From contig SSNP01000001.1 in NCBI GenBank assembly GCA_006937955.1, positions 10,450,679-10,514,678 of the forward strand: DNA of 64,000 nt. Reading direction: 5' to 3'. A model generated the notes under the pieces. That model was not told the DNA's origin. It did not search any database and was given only the letters and a program-made list of their open reading frames with translations. Of the stretch, positions 52,201-57,312 are shown in pieces. The position numbers and the translations under genes were made by a program. The stretch's first letter is position 1, and every line of letters starts with the position of its first letter. Origin of the DNA: Pachypanchax playfairii. Lineage: Eukaryota > Chordata > Actinopteri > Cyprinodontiformes > Aplocheilidae.

Positions 52201-55200
52201 GGGACTGTGTCTGACTGGTTGCTAATTTTGATCATATTTCTTGTGTTATCATCAAAATATCTTGTATCATTTTATTAAATTAACCTCAAGTCTAAGTGTA
52301 TGACATCACTACTCTAAAAATGGTCTTTTAACTTTTCATGGCTAAGGATCCGAGTTAATTTGTAATATTCCATGTACTGTCCGGAGGCTGCTGAATTCTA
52401 ATCAGCTGTGCAGTTTTTCTTTTCTCTTTATCATGTTACAGAACTTCCTTCATTTGATTGGCCAATTTTACTGTCACTTTTTTGGCAGTTGAATAGCTGA
52501 AAAACAAAACATCTGCATCTTGCTGAGCTGATGAGTGTCACGCCCAGATTTGTTCACAGCTCATTGAAACGAGGCTTAAATGTCTAATGTTTGGCTGCAG
52601 GTCTTTACTATAATACAGGGTAAAAAAATTTGAAAATTATTTTTTGTTTTTAATATATGCTAGAACAGAAGAAACAGATTTGTTGGGACTCTTAAAGAGA
52701 CTATTGATCCTGCATTACAGACATGTTTCAAACTAAGACTTAAACCAAAATTATTAACAATAGTGCCTTCAAGTTTTTCATCAGCCATTTAGTTCTTATG
52801 ATGTCCTCTCAGTTGACATAGGTCATTGACGTAGGGCTGTAATGATACGATACGTATCTTGATACATTGCTCACGATACGATACATTAAAACTTTTCTTT
52901 GTTTTGCATTTTCAACAAAACAAAACTCTCCGGAAAATATTTATTTTACTTTGATACTATGACAATGGGTGAAAAAAAACTCACTCAATCACTTTTACAT
53001 CAGTTTGTAGTATTTTGTTAGCAAAACTGTCACAAAATAAAATTCTTACTTAGAAATATGTAATAAGAGTTATTTAATAAAGCTTCATGTATTATTAATA
53101 GTTGCTCATCACAGAAAGCCACTGATTCGCCAGTCAAAAAACCTTTTTATACAATGTGGTGGTCAATACAACACGTTTACGATATTAATATTATCGATAG
53201 TGGACCTCATGATACGATACTGCTCCCTGTATCGCGATAGCCTGACCAATCAGATCCTCCTGCATTGTTTTCAAATGCAGAAGGGTCTGACACCGGAGCC
53301 GCACCCGATCATTTCCGTGTCAAATTTTATGACGGACCAATTACATATCACCTTTGTTGTGCGTCATCCTGAAAACACGGAACTAGCGTTTTCCACCCAG
53401 AGCACAACATTCAACATGGCGGACTCGGCTGTGGATGAAGTGTTTACTTCTGTGTTTGCACAGTGTTTGCTTGGGGGCGGTGAAATACATGAACCGAGTG
53501 TGCAATGACACCTCGTATTCATAAGTTTTGACACATAAGCGACAACTGTCATTAATATTCATCTTTTCTCCTCCATTAACCATGGCTCTGTAGCTACCAT
53601 TACGGCTCCGCTCGCTAAACCTTTTGTTTTCGTTCCGCCTCGTGTGTATCCGCTTTAACGTCACATATGTTGCGTCACTTCCGGGTTTCTGTGATTGGTT
53701 CTCTCTCAACTGGCTAAGCCCGCCTTCGAAATTGTGAGACAGCGGTTCAGCTCCAGGCCCTCACGTCTTTGTAAAGTATTCTGTCAAAGACATGGGGGCC
53801 TGGTTGATCAGGTAAGTATCGCGATACATCGATACAGCGGTGTATTGTTACAGCCCTATTATCTAGACAACATGATGGTATGAGGAACAAACAGGCCGTT
53901 AGAACACAGTGAAGATTTTAGATCAAGGTTACTAGATCCTCTCCAAGCAGCTTAATGTTCCTGTGACCACAGCTGACCCTATTATTAATAAGCATCAGGT
54001 TCATGGGACTGTAGCCGACCCCCCCAGGTCATGGACGCAAGAGGAAATACAACCCAATGTTGATCAGAGGGATAGATTGAATGACAGAAATAGAGCCAGC
54101 GAAACCATCCAAAATCATTCAAGACTAACTCAAAGGTTCGTAAAGTATGTAAGTTTCTATTTGCAATTTAATTGTTTTTTTGAACCATATTGGGCTCCAT
54201 GAAAGATGAGGAGGCTCCAGAAAAAAAGCTGGACTGGAATTAAACCAAATCCTTGTTGGCATGCTCCAAGACTTCTGCGAGAACATGAATGAGATGAAAC
54301 TGGAGCTTTTTGGTTAGAAATAGTTCTGTTGTGTTTTTTCTTTCCTTTTTTTGGGGGGGTGGGTTGTTTATTGTGGACCAACAAAATTTGTCACTTCCAC
54401 AAAAAAAAAGCAAAAAGATTGTGAAATTTCTCCACAGTAAAGTCTGCCATCAATTAAGTAAAAAAAAGACGAAGAAGAAACAAACTAGTATTTATTTTGT
54501 TTGTCTTTGTTTGTTTTCTTGTGCATATAGAATAAGAAGTTGGATTATTTTCACCTTTAATATCCAGATTAAAACCTGGGATTGTGGACAGAGGAATGTG
54601 TGTCAGTACATGTTTTCAGTCTTAAAGGTCCTATATCATGCAAAATCAACTTTATGGAACTTGTTTTGTTTTTTTGTTTGTTTTTGCCACCATGTTGTGA
54701 TGCTATTTCCCTATTTAAAAAAACAAAACAAAACAGAGTGTTAAAAAAAGAGTGTTTAATACATGCATTTCTCAGTATTCCTCCTGAATCATGCACTCTG
54801 AGCAGCTACTCCACTGTCTCCTGGTAAACAACGGACTCGTAACATAGTGATGTAACGCTGTCAAACCAGGAAGTGCCTGACCTTCTGTCCCTGCAGATTA
54901 AATGCATACGCCCCCTTTTTCACAAGCGCGAGTTGCGAATGCCCAAAGCAAGAACCACCATTGTTTTGTAGTATTTTACTTTCTAAAGTGAAAATGTGCA
55001 TTTGGCTTCGAGAGTTACAGGAATTTATTCACCATTCCTAAAAAACAGCCCAATTGTCTGAAAGGGCTGGAGTTTCTCTCCAGAATCACGCGTCCTACCA
55101 GCTACAGCATGTTTGTGCACTTCAAATTCACTGTCGGATTCCGGATCGAGATAGTAAGGCTCCACACTACGTTCCTCTATCTTTATTGAATTGTTTACAA

Positions 55201-56712
55201 AGTTTTGGGGGCGTGTCTGTTGCCCATGTTGCTGCGCTGCAGCCAGGCCAGGGCTCGAGACTACATCATGAAATAGGCAGCATTCACAGGGTGGGAGGCG
55301 GGGCTTTAGTGAAACCTAGAGTCTTACTTCCAGGTGGAAGAATAACTCCAGGATATATTTTGGTCAAATGTAGACTATATGACACCAAAGGTAATATTTG
55401 ATCATATGTGTCTATCCCAGATGCTGAAAGCTGTAAAATAACAGGATACAGGACCTTTAAAGAGTCATGTGCAAAAAATACGACTTGGTCCTAATTTTGA
55501 CTTTTGCTTTTCTATTCCTTCAACATTTATCTGGTCAAAATGAAGCAGTTGTTGTAAAAGTGCGTAAAGAGAAAGAGAGCATGAGTAAGAAGGGAACAGC
55601 AGCGGTGCAGCAAAGGGAAGCAAAGAGAGAGAGAGAGAGAGAGAGATTCAGATCTGGTTTCTCTCCAGACTCCACGTCAAAGCTTTGCATGACTGGGAAG
55701 AATTTACATCAGAAGATTTAATGGTCTGCAAACTGAACATCAGGGATGTACATGAGGATGGATGGCTTCAAACATGTTTCAATAGAAACAGTGTTGTACT
55801 GAAGTCTTGAGAAGAAGTTTGATTTAAAACTTGTGCACAATTTGCCTGTTTATGTGTGTGTTACCTTCTTTCAGCGGCAGCACAGTGATAGCCACACTCA
55901 GCCTTCCACTGCCTAAACTAACCAGATGAGGTGTAGCAGTCTGGACTTTCAGTCCCTTCCCAGTGTCGATCAGGTCACATGGTGTGGACTAAAACAAATC
56001 AGATTTATTCATTAAATCTCATCAAAGAAGTTGAATCACCTTTAAAGCAGTACTAAATAACTTCCACAACAGTGTCTTAGGCAGCCATTGGTGGAACCTG
56101 TGTTTTGCAGAAATATGCTGCCTGTGCGCATGTGCCGTTCTACAGTCTTCACTTAAATAAACAGATTTATTGTTTATTTTTGTTTCTATATTTTTCCATA
56201 AATACATTTTACCTATCAAATAAATTCTCCCAGAACAGAAACACTAAATATGATGTTATTTTTACTTTCTTTGCATTGTCAGAGCCACAGGCAAATGTTT
56301 GGACACACCCAGAGGAGAAGGACCCAACAATGGCCGCCAAAATACCCAGAGAGCTTTTATCATAAAAATACACTTAAATAATTAACAGGACACACTCACC
56401 ATAAACAAAGAATACTGTATAAACCTCTAATGACATTTCATTATGAAATAAGTTGTTAATTCCTACTATGGCAGCATAAATCACCAGAACACCACTTAAG
56501 TGTGATGTAGAGGGACCAGAGTGTCTGATATGAAGCTGAACATGTTTTTCGGTGAGTATCCACTTAGACAAGTTTCATAAGAGCAGCTTAACGTTGTAAA
56601 AGACATTTTGTACTGATTTAAGTAAAGTCAAGTTTATTTATAGAGCACAGACAGTGCCAAAGTGTGCTTTTAGTACATAAAACATGTGATTTTATGTAAT
56701 TGATTAAGGGTT

Positions 56713-56764
<52 letters not shown>

Positions 56765-57053
56765 GGTTTGTATTTCTGACCTCCTGAGGACCCGTTTCCT
56801 GACTTTTACTATCTTTCTGGGGTCCGAGGGTTCTTGTGGGGACCGAAGCCTGGTCCCCATGAGGGGGTCTCCCCTTTTTAGGGTTAGGGGTTAAGTTTAT
56901 AGGTATGGTGTGAATAAAGTTTTAGTTAGTCTTAGGGTTAGTTATAGATCAGTAATGGTTAAGGTTAGTAAAAGGGTTTGGGTTAGGTATAAATCTAGTT
57001 ACTAAAATCAATGGAAGTCAATGGACGGTCCCCATAAGGATAACAAAACACAC

Positions 57054-57129
<76 letters not shown>

Positions 57130-57194
57130 TCTTTGACCTTGGGTTTAGCTGGATACATCTGATCAGACTCGGGCTGAAACATCATCTCAGACTC
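19061..57194 (-). CDS. phldb2: phldb2 (LL5-beta): FHA and PH domain cortical scaffold, 22 exons
   Basis: PHLDB2/LL5-beta binds PIP3 through its C-terminal PH domain. It anchors CLASP, ELKS, liprin and KANK complexes that capture microtubules at the basal cortex, podosomes and neuromuscular junctions. From the 5' end, exons encode a possible start exon, an FHA domain (E2-E5), a 406-codon serine-rich exon, coiled coils (E8-E14, E18-E19), a conserved SSDSMETSISACSPDN block (E17) and the PH domain (E20-E22). Blocks such as TRKYSAGS, SRSLPRL, QKINQELEKLQL, FEDLEFQQLE and the PH-domain ISEKTCRG fit PHLDB2 better than PHLDB1 or PHLDB3. Phases agree at every junction except E16 to E17, where at least one exon of length 3n+1 is missing. 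The exons found give about 1,398 codons against roughly 1,250 in the human protein from memory. The extra length is mainly the FHA part. The a/b paralogue is undecided. Confidence 0.9.
19284..19369 (-). CDS. phldb2: phldb2 exon 21, PH domain middle
   Basis: AG acceptor before 19369 and donor GTCTGT after 19284. Completes the Asp split with exon 20 and codes KHEVKLKGVIYFQAIEEVYY plus DHLKSAHK, the central PH segment shared by all PHLDB proteins. Confidence 0.95.
19444..19663 (-). CDS. phldb2: phldb2 exon 20, PH domain start
   Basis: Starts SRPLTRYLPVRKDDFDL and runs through KTCRGYLVKMGGKIKTWKKR and WFVFDRNRRTLSYYA, ending phase 1 before GTGGGT. The basic K-x-K/R residues in the beta1-beta2 loop (KMGGKIKTWKKRWF) form the phosphoinositide-binding motif of PH domains. 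Confidence 0.95.
19802..19948 (-). CDS. phldb2: phldb2 exon 19, coiled coil before the PH domain
   Basis: 49 codons, EREMEMRKQALDEERRRREE to ...VKMREKQRAQ. Strongly charged heptad pattern. Phase 0 at both ends. Confidence 0.94.
20138..20228 (-). CDS. phldb2: phldb2 exon 18, coiled coil
   Basis: Completes a split Ser, then ASTSNVARLEEMERLLREAQ and AEKNRLLEHK. The donor is GTTCCA, weaker than average. Matches the PHLDB2 block after SACSPDN. Confidence 0.93.
20472..20513. repeat. (CTGT)n tetranucleotide microsatellite
   Basis: About ten CTGT/TGTC units, with degenerate units continuing to about 20605. It lies in the phldb2 intron between exons 18 and 17. Confidence 0.95.
20675..21006 (+). repeat. 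(CA)n-bounded ~300-bp repeat, copy A
   Basis: The unit starts CACACACAAGTGTGTTTTGT and runs through GGGGACCGTCCATTGACTTC. It carries a CCTAAC/CCCTAA-rich centre (20750-20860) and GGGGACCAGGCTTCGGTCCC, then ends in a (CA)n tract. The same sequence occurs in reverse orientation at 56715-57127. It is a common fish repeat whose two ends are CA/TG microsatellites. Confidence 0.8.
21686..21714. repeat. (CA)n microsatellite
   Basis: Pure AC dinucleotide run in a phldb2 intron, preceded by a C homopolymer. Confidence 0.9.
22046..22196 (-). CDS. phldb2: phldb2 exon 17, conserved SSDSMETSIS block
   Basis: Codes PSGSRAASQTNVYLDAFGYR, then NQAFDTMSVDSSDSMETSIS and ACSPDNVS. Needs entry in phase 1 (two bases, GT, before the first full codon). 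Exon 16 leaves in phase 0, so an exon is missing between them. The acceptor CGCAG abuts a long (CA)n tract. Confidence 0.94.
22202..22253. repeat. (CA)n microsatellite next to a splice acceptor
   Basis: About 26 CA units ending 5 bp from the exon 17 acceptor. Read in the direction of transcription it is a (GT)n stretch, in place of an ordinary polypyrimidine tract. Confidence 0.95.
22254..25103. other. phldb2 intron region with a missing exon and an assembly gap
   Basis: Holds poly-A/N/poly-A (22697-22750, N at 22720-22729, a placeholder gap), a CACA/TATA microsatellite near 22998-23024, a TTAA-type element (23377-24120), and otherwise unrecognised DNA. One or more phldb2 exons with total length 3n+1 are expected here. 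I found no convincing one. Confidence 0.5.
23377..24120 (+). mobile_element. TTAA-type element with an exon-like coding fragment (R6-related)
   Basis: Bounded by TTAA at 23373-23376 and 24121-24124, with weakly similar ends (ACACCAAGTAACTTTTCA and the complement of GAAAGCTCCTAAGTCCTGCT). On the plus strand around 23655-23840 a decayed frame starts ATGGCAGAAGCCCCGAAAAA and later reads FTRWRELKVEEGFPTDAAVA before LFLLD. The same domain is seen in the element at 36063-36834. Stops interrupt it. Confidence 0.5.
25104..25304 (-). CDS. phldb2: phldb2 exon 16, Ser/Pro-rich linker
   Basis: 67 codons with an acceptor CTAAAAG after a strong pyrimidine tract and donor GTAACG. Begins LDCSSSPADCPSSSSSSASS and ends in DPSPLPDSPPPPLPVKNHHQ before RHRQ. 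Low-complexity linker. The homologous region in PHLDB1 also carries a SPPPLPAK motif. Confidence 0.85.
25460..25606 (-). CDS. phldb2: phldb2 exon 15, GYVTVSEINE segment
   Basis: 49 codons, GYVTVSEINELYSQLGQDPK to ...DDDIPKPAEDE. The opening matches the G-Y-(I/V)-(S/T)-V-x-E-I-N-E motif of PHLDB2. Phase 0 at both ends, with acceptor CCAG and donor GTGTGT. Confidence 0.92.
26041..26115 (-). CDS. phldb2: phldb2 exon 14, end of the central coiled coil
   Basis: 25 codons, EKENLTSLEKKYGELTGGRS then FTLRE. Matches the conserved LEKKY-x-x-L-x-G-G-(K/R) block. Acceptor TTAG and donor GTAGGT. Confidence 0.94.
26116..28110. other. phldb2 intron, repeat-rich
   Basis: Contains GATGA/CGTCA-rich repeat DNA (26240-26400) and diverged transposon fragments. 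One near 27180-27215 has an exon-like ACATGGCGGAATCACCGGTA followed by AGTG. A poly-T tract lies at 27503-27521. No exon of a host gene was recognised. Confidence 0.4.
28111..28628. mobile_element. piggyBac-like TTAA MITE
   Basis: TTAA at 28107-28110 and 28629-28632, with ends CCCTCTGGGGTCC and the complement of GACGGCGTCCCCGTAGCG. The CCCT-type terminus next to TTAA fits piggyBac. The ends match only imperfectly. Noncoding. Confidence 0.55.
28828..29127 (+). other. unrecognised 99-codon open frame in a phldb2 intron
   Basis: An open frame on the strand opposite phldb2, including GCKYKSDSPEQQANEEALAL and EVFIHMMEIFDKRLIDKLYD. It is preceded by a splice-acceptor-like TTTTTCTCATCCAG at 28788-28801. 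It reads like part of a protein rather than random sequence, but I do not recognise the family. It may be an exon of an old transposon, and it could also be chance. Confidence 0.3.
29272..29382 (-). CDS. phldb2: phldb2 exon 13, coiled coil
   Basis: 37 codons, ERLVTLKKQAEQITQQAERE to ...NLESMLQR. Same block as LKKQA-x-x-I-x-QQA in PHLDB2. Acceptor TTCAG and donor GTATGA. Confidence 0.94.
29518..29673 (-). CDS. phldb2: phldb2 exon 12, FEDLEFQQLE coiled coil
   Basis: 52 codons, DCEVLEAETKRFEDLEFQQL to ...YQRSTVTRK. FEDLEFQQLE is the most conserved coiled-coil motif of PHLDB1/2. Acceptor ATAG and donor GTATCG. Confidence 0.95.
29674..31654. other. phldb2 intron, nothing recognised
   Basis: AT-rich intronic DNA without a supported exon or delimited element. 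It ends in a (GT)n run at 31623-31648, close to the exon 11 donor. Confidence 0.4.
31655..31783 (-). CDS. phldb2: phldb2 exon 11, coiled coil
   Basis: 43 codons, ACELLQAERGRVERLAQIVC to ...EPLQEQLAR. Contains RSQLDSCPEATKE, equivalent to the Q-L-D-x-C-P-E motif of PHLDB2. Acceptor ACCAG and donor GTCAGT. Confidence 0.94.
32663..32800 (-). CDS. phldb2: phldb2 exon 10, coiled coil
   Basis: 46 codons, VEVERALVEAEHDSESAALM to ...LETKSQQEKEK. Highly charged heptads. Acceptor GACAG and donor GTATTT. Confidence 0.92.
32910..33059 (-). CDS. phldb2: phldb2 exon 9, coiled coil start
   Basis: 50 codons, AVEDAAFHSVPSEEGVRHVE to ...DNQMEESARE. Contains RIQVLNNIEELEQKIKELDN, matching the V-L-N-N-(I/L)-E-E-L segment of PHLDB2. 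Acceptor ATCAG and donor GTGAAA. Confidence 0.94.
33265..33847. mobile_element. CpG-rich Harbinger-like MITE
   Basis: Ends CCCGTCTTTTACACTGGAGG and the complement of GCTACACGTCCAGTGGACAG plus GAGGGG. TAA lies directly outside both ends (33262-33264 and 33848-33850), fitting PIF/Harbinger target choice. The interior is conspicuously rich in CpG (GGGCGCGAAGCGGCACGCGC) inside an AT-rich intron. The terminal match is only about 70 percent by eye. Confidence 0.5.
34451..34825 (-). CDS. phldb2: phldb2 exon 8, ERQRLETILSLC exon
   Basis: 125 codons, beginning ERQRLETILSLCSEFGRTER directly after the exon 7 end REQEVERL. Then NLQKINQELEKLQLNDDDAA, a PHLDB2 landmark, and a Ser/Arg-rich tail (RRRRSSGTRD, SPSPRAPRTNE). 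Phase 0 at both ends. Confidence 0.95.
35591..36920. mobile_element. TTAA-flanked MITE family R2, copy 2 (interrupted by R6)
   Basis: Ends AGGTCCCGTATGATGC and the complement of GATACAGGACCT, with TTAA at 35587-35590 and 36921-36924. Its middle is interrupted by the element at 36063-36834, which itself is flanked by TTAA. It lies in the phldb2 intron between exons 7 and 8. Confidence 0.78.
36063..36834 (+). mobile_element. TTAA-flanked element R6 with exon-like coding fragment
   Basis: Ends AGGGACTTAAGGCAAGATTT and the complement of AAAGCTGCCTTAAGTTCCT, with TTAA at 36059-36062 and 36835-36838. On the plus strand 36309-36496 reads MAAVDLDSNTEGILMDVSAA with a basic patch (TTKKKKRLYQR). After a frame change, about 36490-36590 reads INIGYAFGSWRELQLHLGVK and TDADMAHFLVTR before a GTGAG donor. 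A related peptide is in the element at 23377-24120. It looks like captured or ancestral first exons of an unrecognised transposon protein. Confidence 0.65.
36939..37460. mobile_element. TTAA-flanked MITE family R4
   Basis: Ends AGGAGTCATAACC and the complement of GGTTAGGACTCCT, with TTAA at 36935-36938 and 37461-37464. The right TTAA is also the left TTAA of R1 copy 3. Noncoding. Confidence 0.75.
37465..38044. mobile_element. TTAA-flanked MITE family R1, copy 3 (inverted)
   Basis: 580 bp, opposite orientation to the copies at 1552 and 3386. Ends AGAGGCCATTTCATAC and the complement of AATTTAAGGGCCTCT. TTAA at 37461-37464 (shared with R4) and 38045-38048. Confidence 0.8.
38952..40169 (-). CDS. 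phldb2: phldb2 exon 7, large serine-rich exon
   Basis: 406 codons from SPPTTPVSTPATSSSAYQEQ to ...RLREQEVERL. Phase 0 at both ends. Serine/proline-rich and probably disordered. Contains the PHLDB2 landmarks SSSLLSMWNG, SMPSSPRLGR, TRKYSAGSLR, SRSLPRL, SPRVAKKLSLTSTSS and RERRGSISSLSGKEELTGYH. The repeated (G/L)ERR-x-S(F/I) pattern (GERRASFGK, GERRQSFSK, RERRGSISS) recurs three times near the C-terminal part and resembles basophilic kinase sites. A shorter conserved set exists in the mammalian protein, so the ERR-x-S expansion may be fish-specific. Confidence 0.95.
40254..40438 (-). CDS. phldb2: phldb2 exon 6, LRDLMDTLQRKK segment
   Basis: Completes a split Asp, then YLKFSSDYSHAVVGGTSSAR and SASELRDLMDTLQRKKMALE to ...YFSVTQ. 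Links the FHA domain to the serine-rich exon. Acceptor CCAG and donor GTCAGC. Confidence 0.92.
42073..42192 (-). CDS. phldb2: phldb2 exon 5, last FHA strands
   Basis: Completes a split Gly, then YSLCLGKSYYFRFNHPAEAS and RMKSMLPQKSP. The L-C-L-G-x-S-x-x-F-R-F-N-H-P-A-E-A motif ends the FHA fold in PHLDB proteins. Phase 1 exit. Confidence 0.95.
43695..44573 (+). mobile_element. Rex1/CR1-like LINE with internal deletion
   Basis: The plus strand holds part of an endonuclease domain (IMCFTETWLKGHILDSSVSL). Reverse-transcriptase 3' sequence and a tail of GGGATTAATAAAGTATTTTT plus TTTGA repeats follow at once. The catalytic reverse transcriptase is missing, so the copy is dead. The TTTGA-type tail marks a non-LTR element inserted in R1. 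Confidence 0.7.
44847..45059. mobile_element. 213-bp palindromic hAT MITE with 8-bp target duplication
   Basis: Starts CAGGGGTGTCAAACTCCAGG and ends in its complement, with arms that pair for roughly 80 bp. Flanked by TGCTACAG at 44839-44846 and 45060-45067. This is a textbook hAT insertion into R1. A truncated relative is at 62552-62715. Confidence 0.92.
45322..49561. other. phldb2 intron 4, mostly unrecognised
   Basis: AT-rich intron. It contains two overlapping minus-strand frames at 46099-46375 that I cannot assign, a (CA)n run near 45992-46004, and no splice-supported exon. Confidence 0.4.
49743..50052. mobile_element. nonautonomous hAT element
   Basis: Ends CACTGATCATCAACTGGCGG and the complement of TAGTTGATGACCCCTG, the CAGGGGTCATCAACT terminus common in vertebrate hAT MITEs. 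The flanking octamers (CACTACAG and GTCTAGAG) are related but not identical. No coding capacity. Confidence 0.6.
51412..51495 (-). CDS. phldb2: phldb2 exon 4, FHA core
   Basis: Completes a split Gly, then GVVTLDPCGHLCSLDGVQVT and VPTPLTQ, with donor GTAAGA. The L-x-P-C-G-x-x-C-x-x-D-G motif is the FHA segment of PHLDB1/2. Entry phase 1 and exit phase 1, matching its neighbours. Confidence 0.93.
52005..52103 (-). CDS. phldb2: phldb2 exon 3, FHA phosphopeptide loop
   Basis: After a split Gly codes VTRIGREDAPIPQDITIQGA and GIEAEHCLIINE. T-R-I-G-R is the FHA G-R motif, and GIEAEHC corresponds to the conserved S/A-x-x-H block in which FHA domains usually have Ser-x-x-His. Here, as in mammalian PHLDB1, Ala replaces the Ser. 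Confidence 0.94.
52832..53858. mobile_element. hAT-like nonautonomous element (TAGGGCTGTAA ends)
   Basis: Starts TAGGGCTGTAATGATACGAT and ends with the complement of the same 11-bp TAGGGCTGTAA terminus. Both subterminal parts are full of CGATAC/GTATCG repeats. The flanking octamers do not match, so the duplication is lost or the boundary is off by some bases. A plus-strand fragment around 53416 reads NMADSAVDEVFTSVFAQCLL. Confidence 0.6.
54626..55456. mobile_element. TTAA-flanked MITE family R2, copy 3
   Basis: Ends AGGTCCTATATCATGC and the complement of GGATACAGGACCT, with TTAA at 54622-54625 and 55457-55460. An internal extra segment at about 55036-55255 is absent from copies 1 and 2. A (GA)n run follows at 55627-55647. 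Confidence 0.78.
55865..55988 (-). CDS. phldb2: phldb2 exon 2, FHA start
   Basis: Codes STPCDLIDTGKGLKVQTATP and HLVSLGSGRLSVAITVLPLK, then Glu, leaving in phase 1 before GTAACA. D-L-I-(D/E)-T-G-K-G-L-K-V-Q-T and the PHLVSLGSGRLS run are near-identical to the PHLDB1 N-terminus. Confidence 0.95.
56046..56617. mobile_element. TTAA-flanked element R7
   Basis: Ends AGCAGTACTAAATAACTT and the complement of GACATTTTGTACTGAT, with TTAA at 56042-56045 and 56618-56621. The part 56519-56600 is shared with 50056-50140 (TGAGTATCCACTTAGACAAG). Another fragment reads ACAATGGCCGCCAAAATACC, exon-like but broken. Confidence 0.6.
56715..57127 (-). repeat. (CA)n-bounded ~300-bp repeat, copy B (inverted)
   Basis: Reverse-complement relative of 20675-21006, starting and ending in long TG tracts (56715-56762 and 57055-57127). 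The GGTTAG-rich centre is at 56880-56990. The right tract runs to 11 bp from the putative phldb2 exon 1 donor. Confidence 0.82.
57138..57194 (-). CDS. phldb2: putative phldb2 exon 1 (start exon)
   Basis: An acceptor-like TTCAG precedes 57194. The frame reads ESEMMFQPESDQMYPAKPK to a GTCAAA donor at 57137 and joins exon 2 in phase 0. Either ATG at 57185-57183 or at 57182-57180 could start the protein. The donor is weak and the alignment to the short PHLDB1 N-terminus is poor, so the true start could lie in an exon further upstream. Confidence 0.5.
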
Positions 57195-57279
57195 CTGAAT
57201 GAACACAAACAAAAAATTAAGTAAATATAATCAAAGGATCAGGAACGCCTTTATGTAGATGAATCTAAATGGATAAACA

Positions 57280-57312
<33 letters not shown>

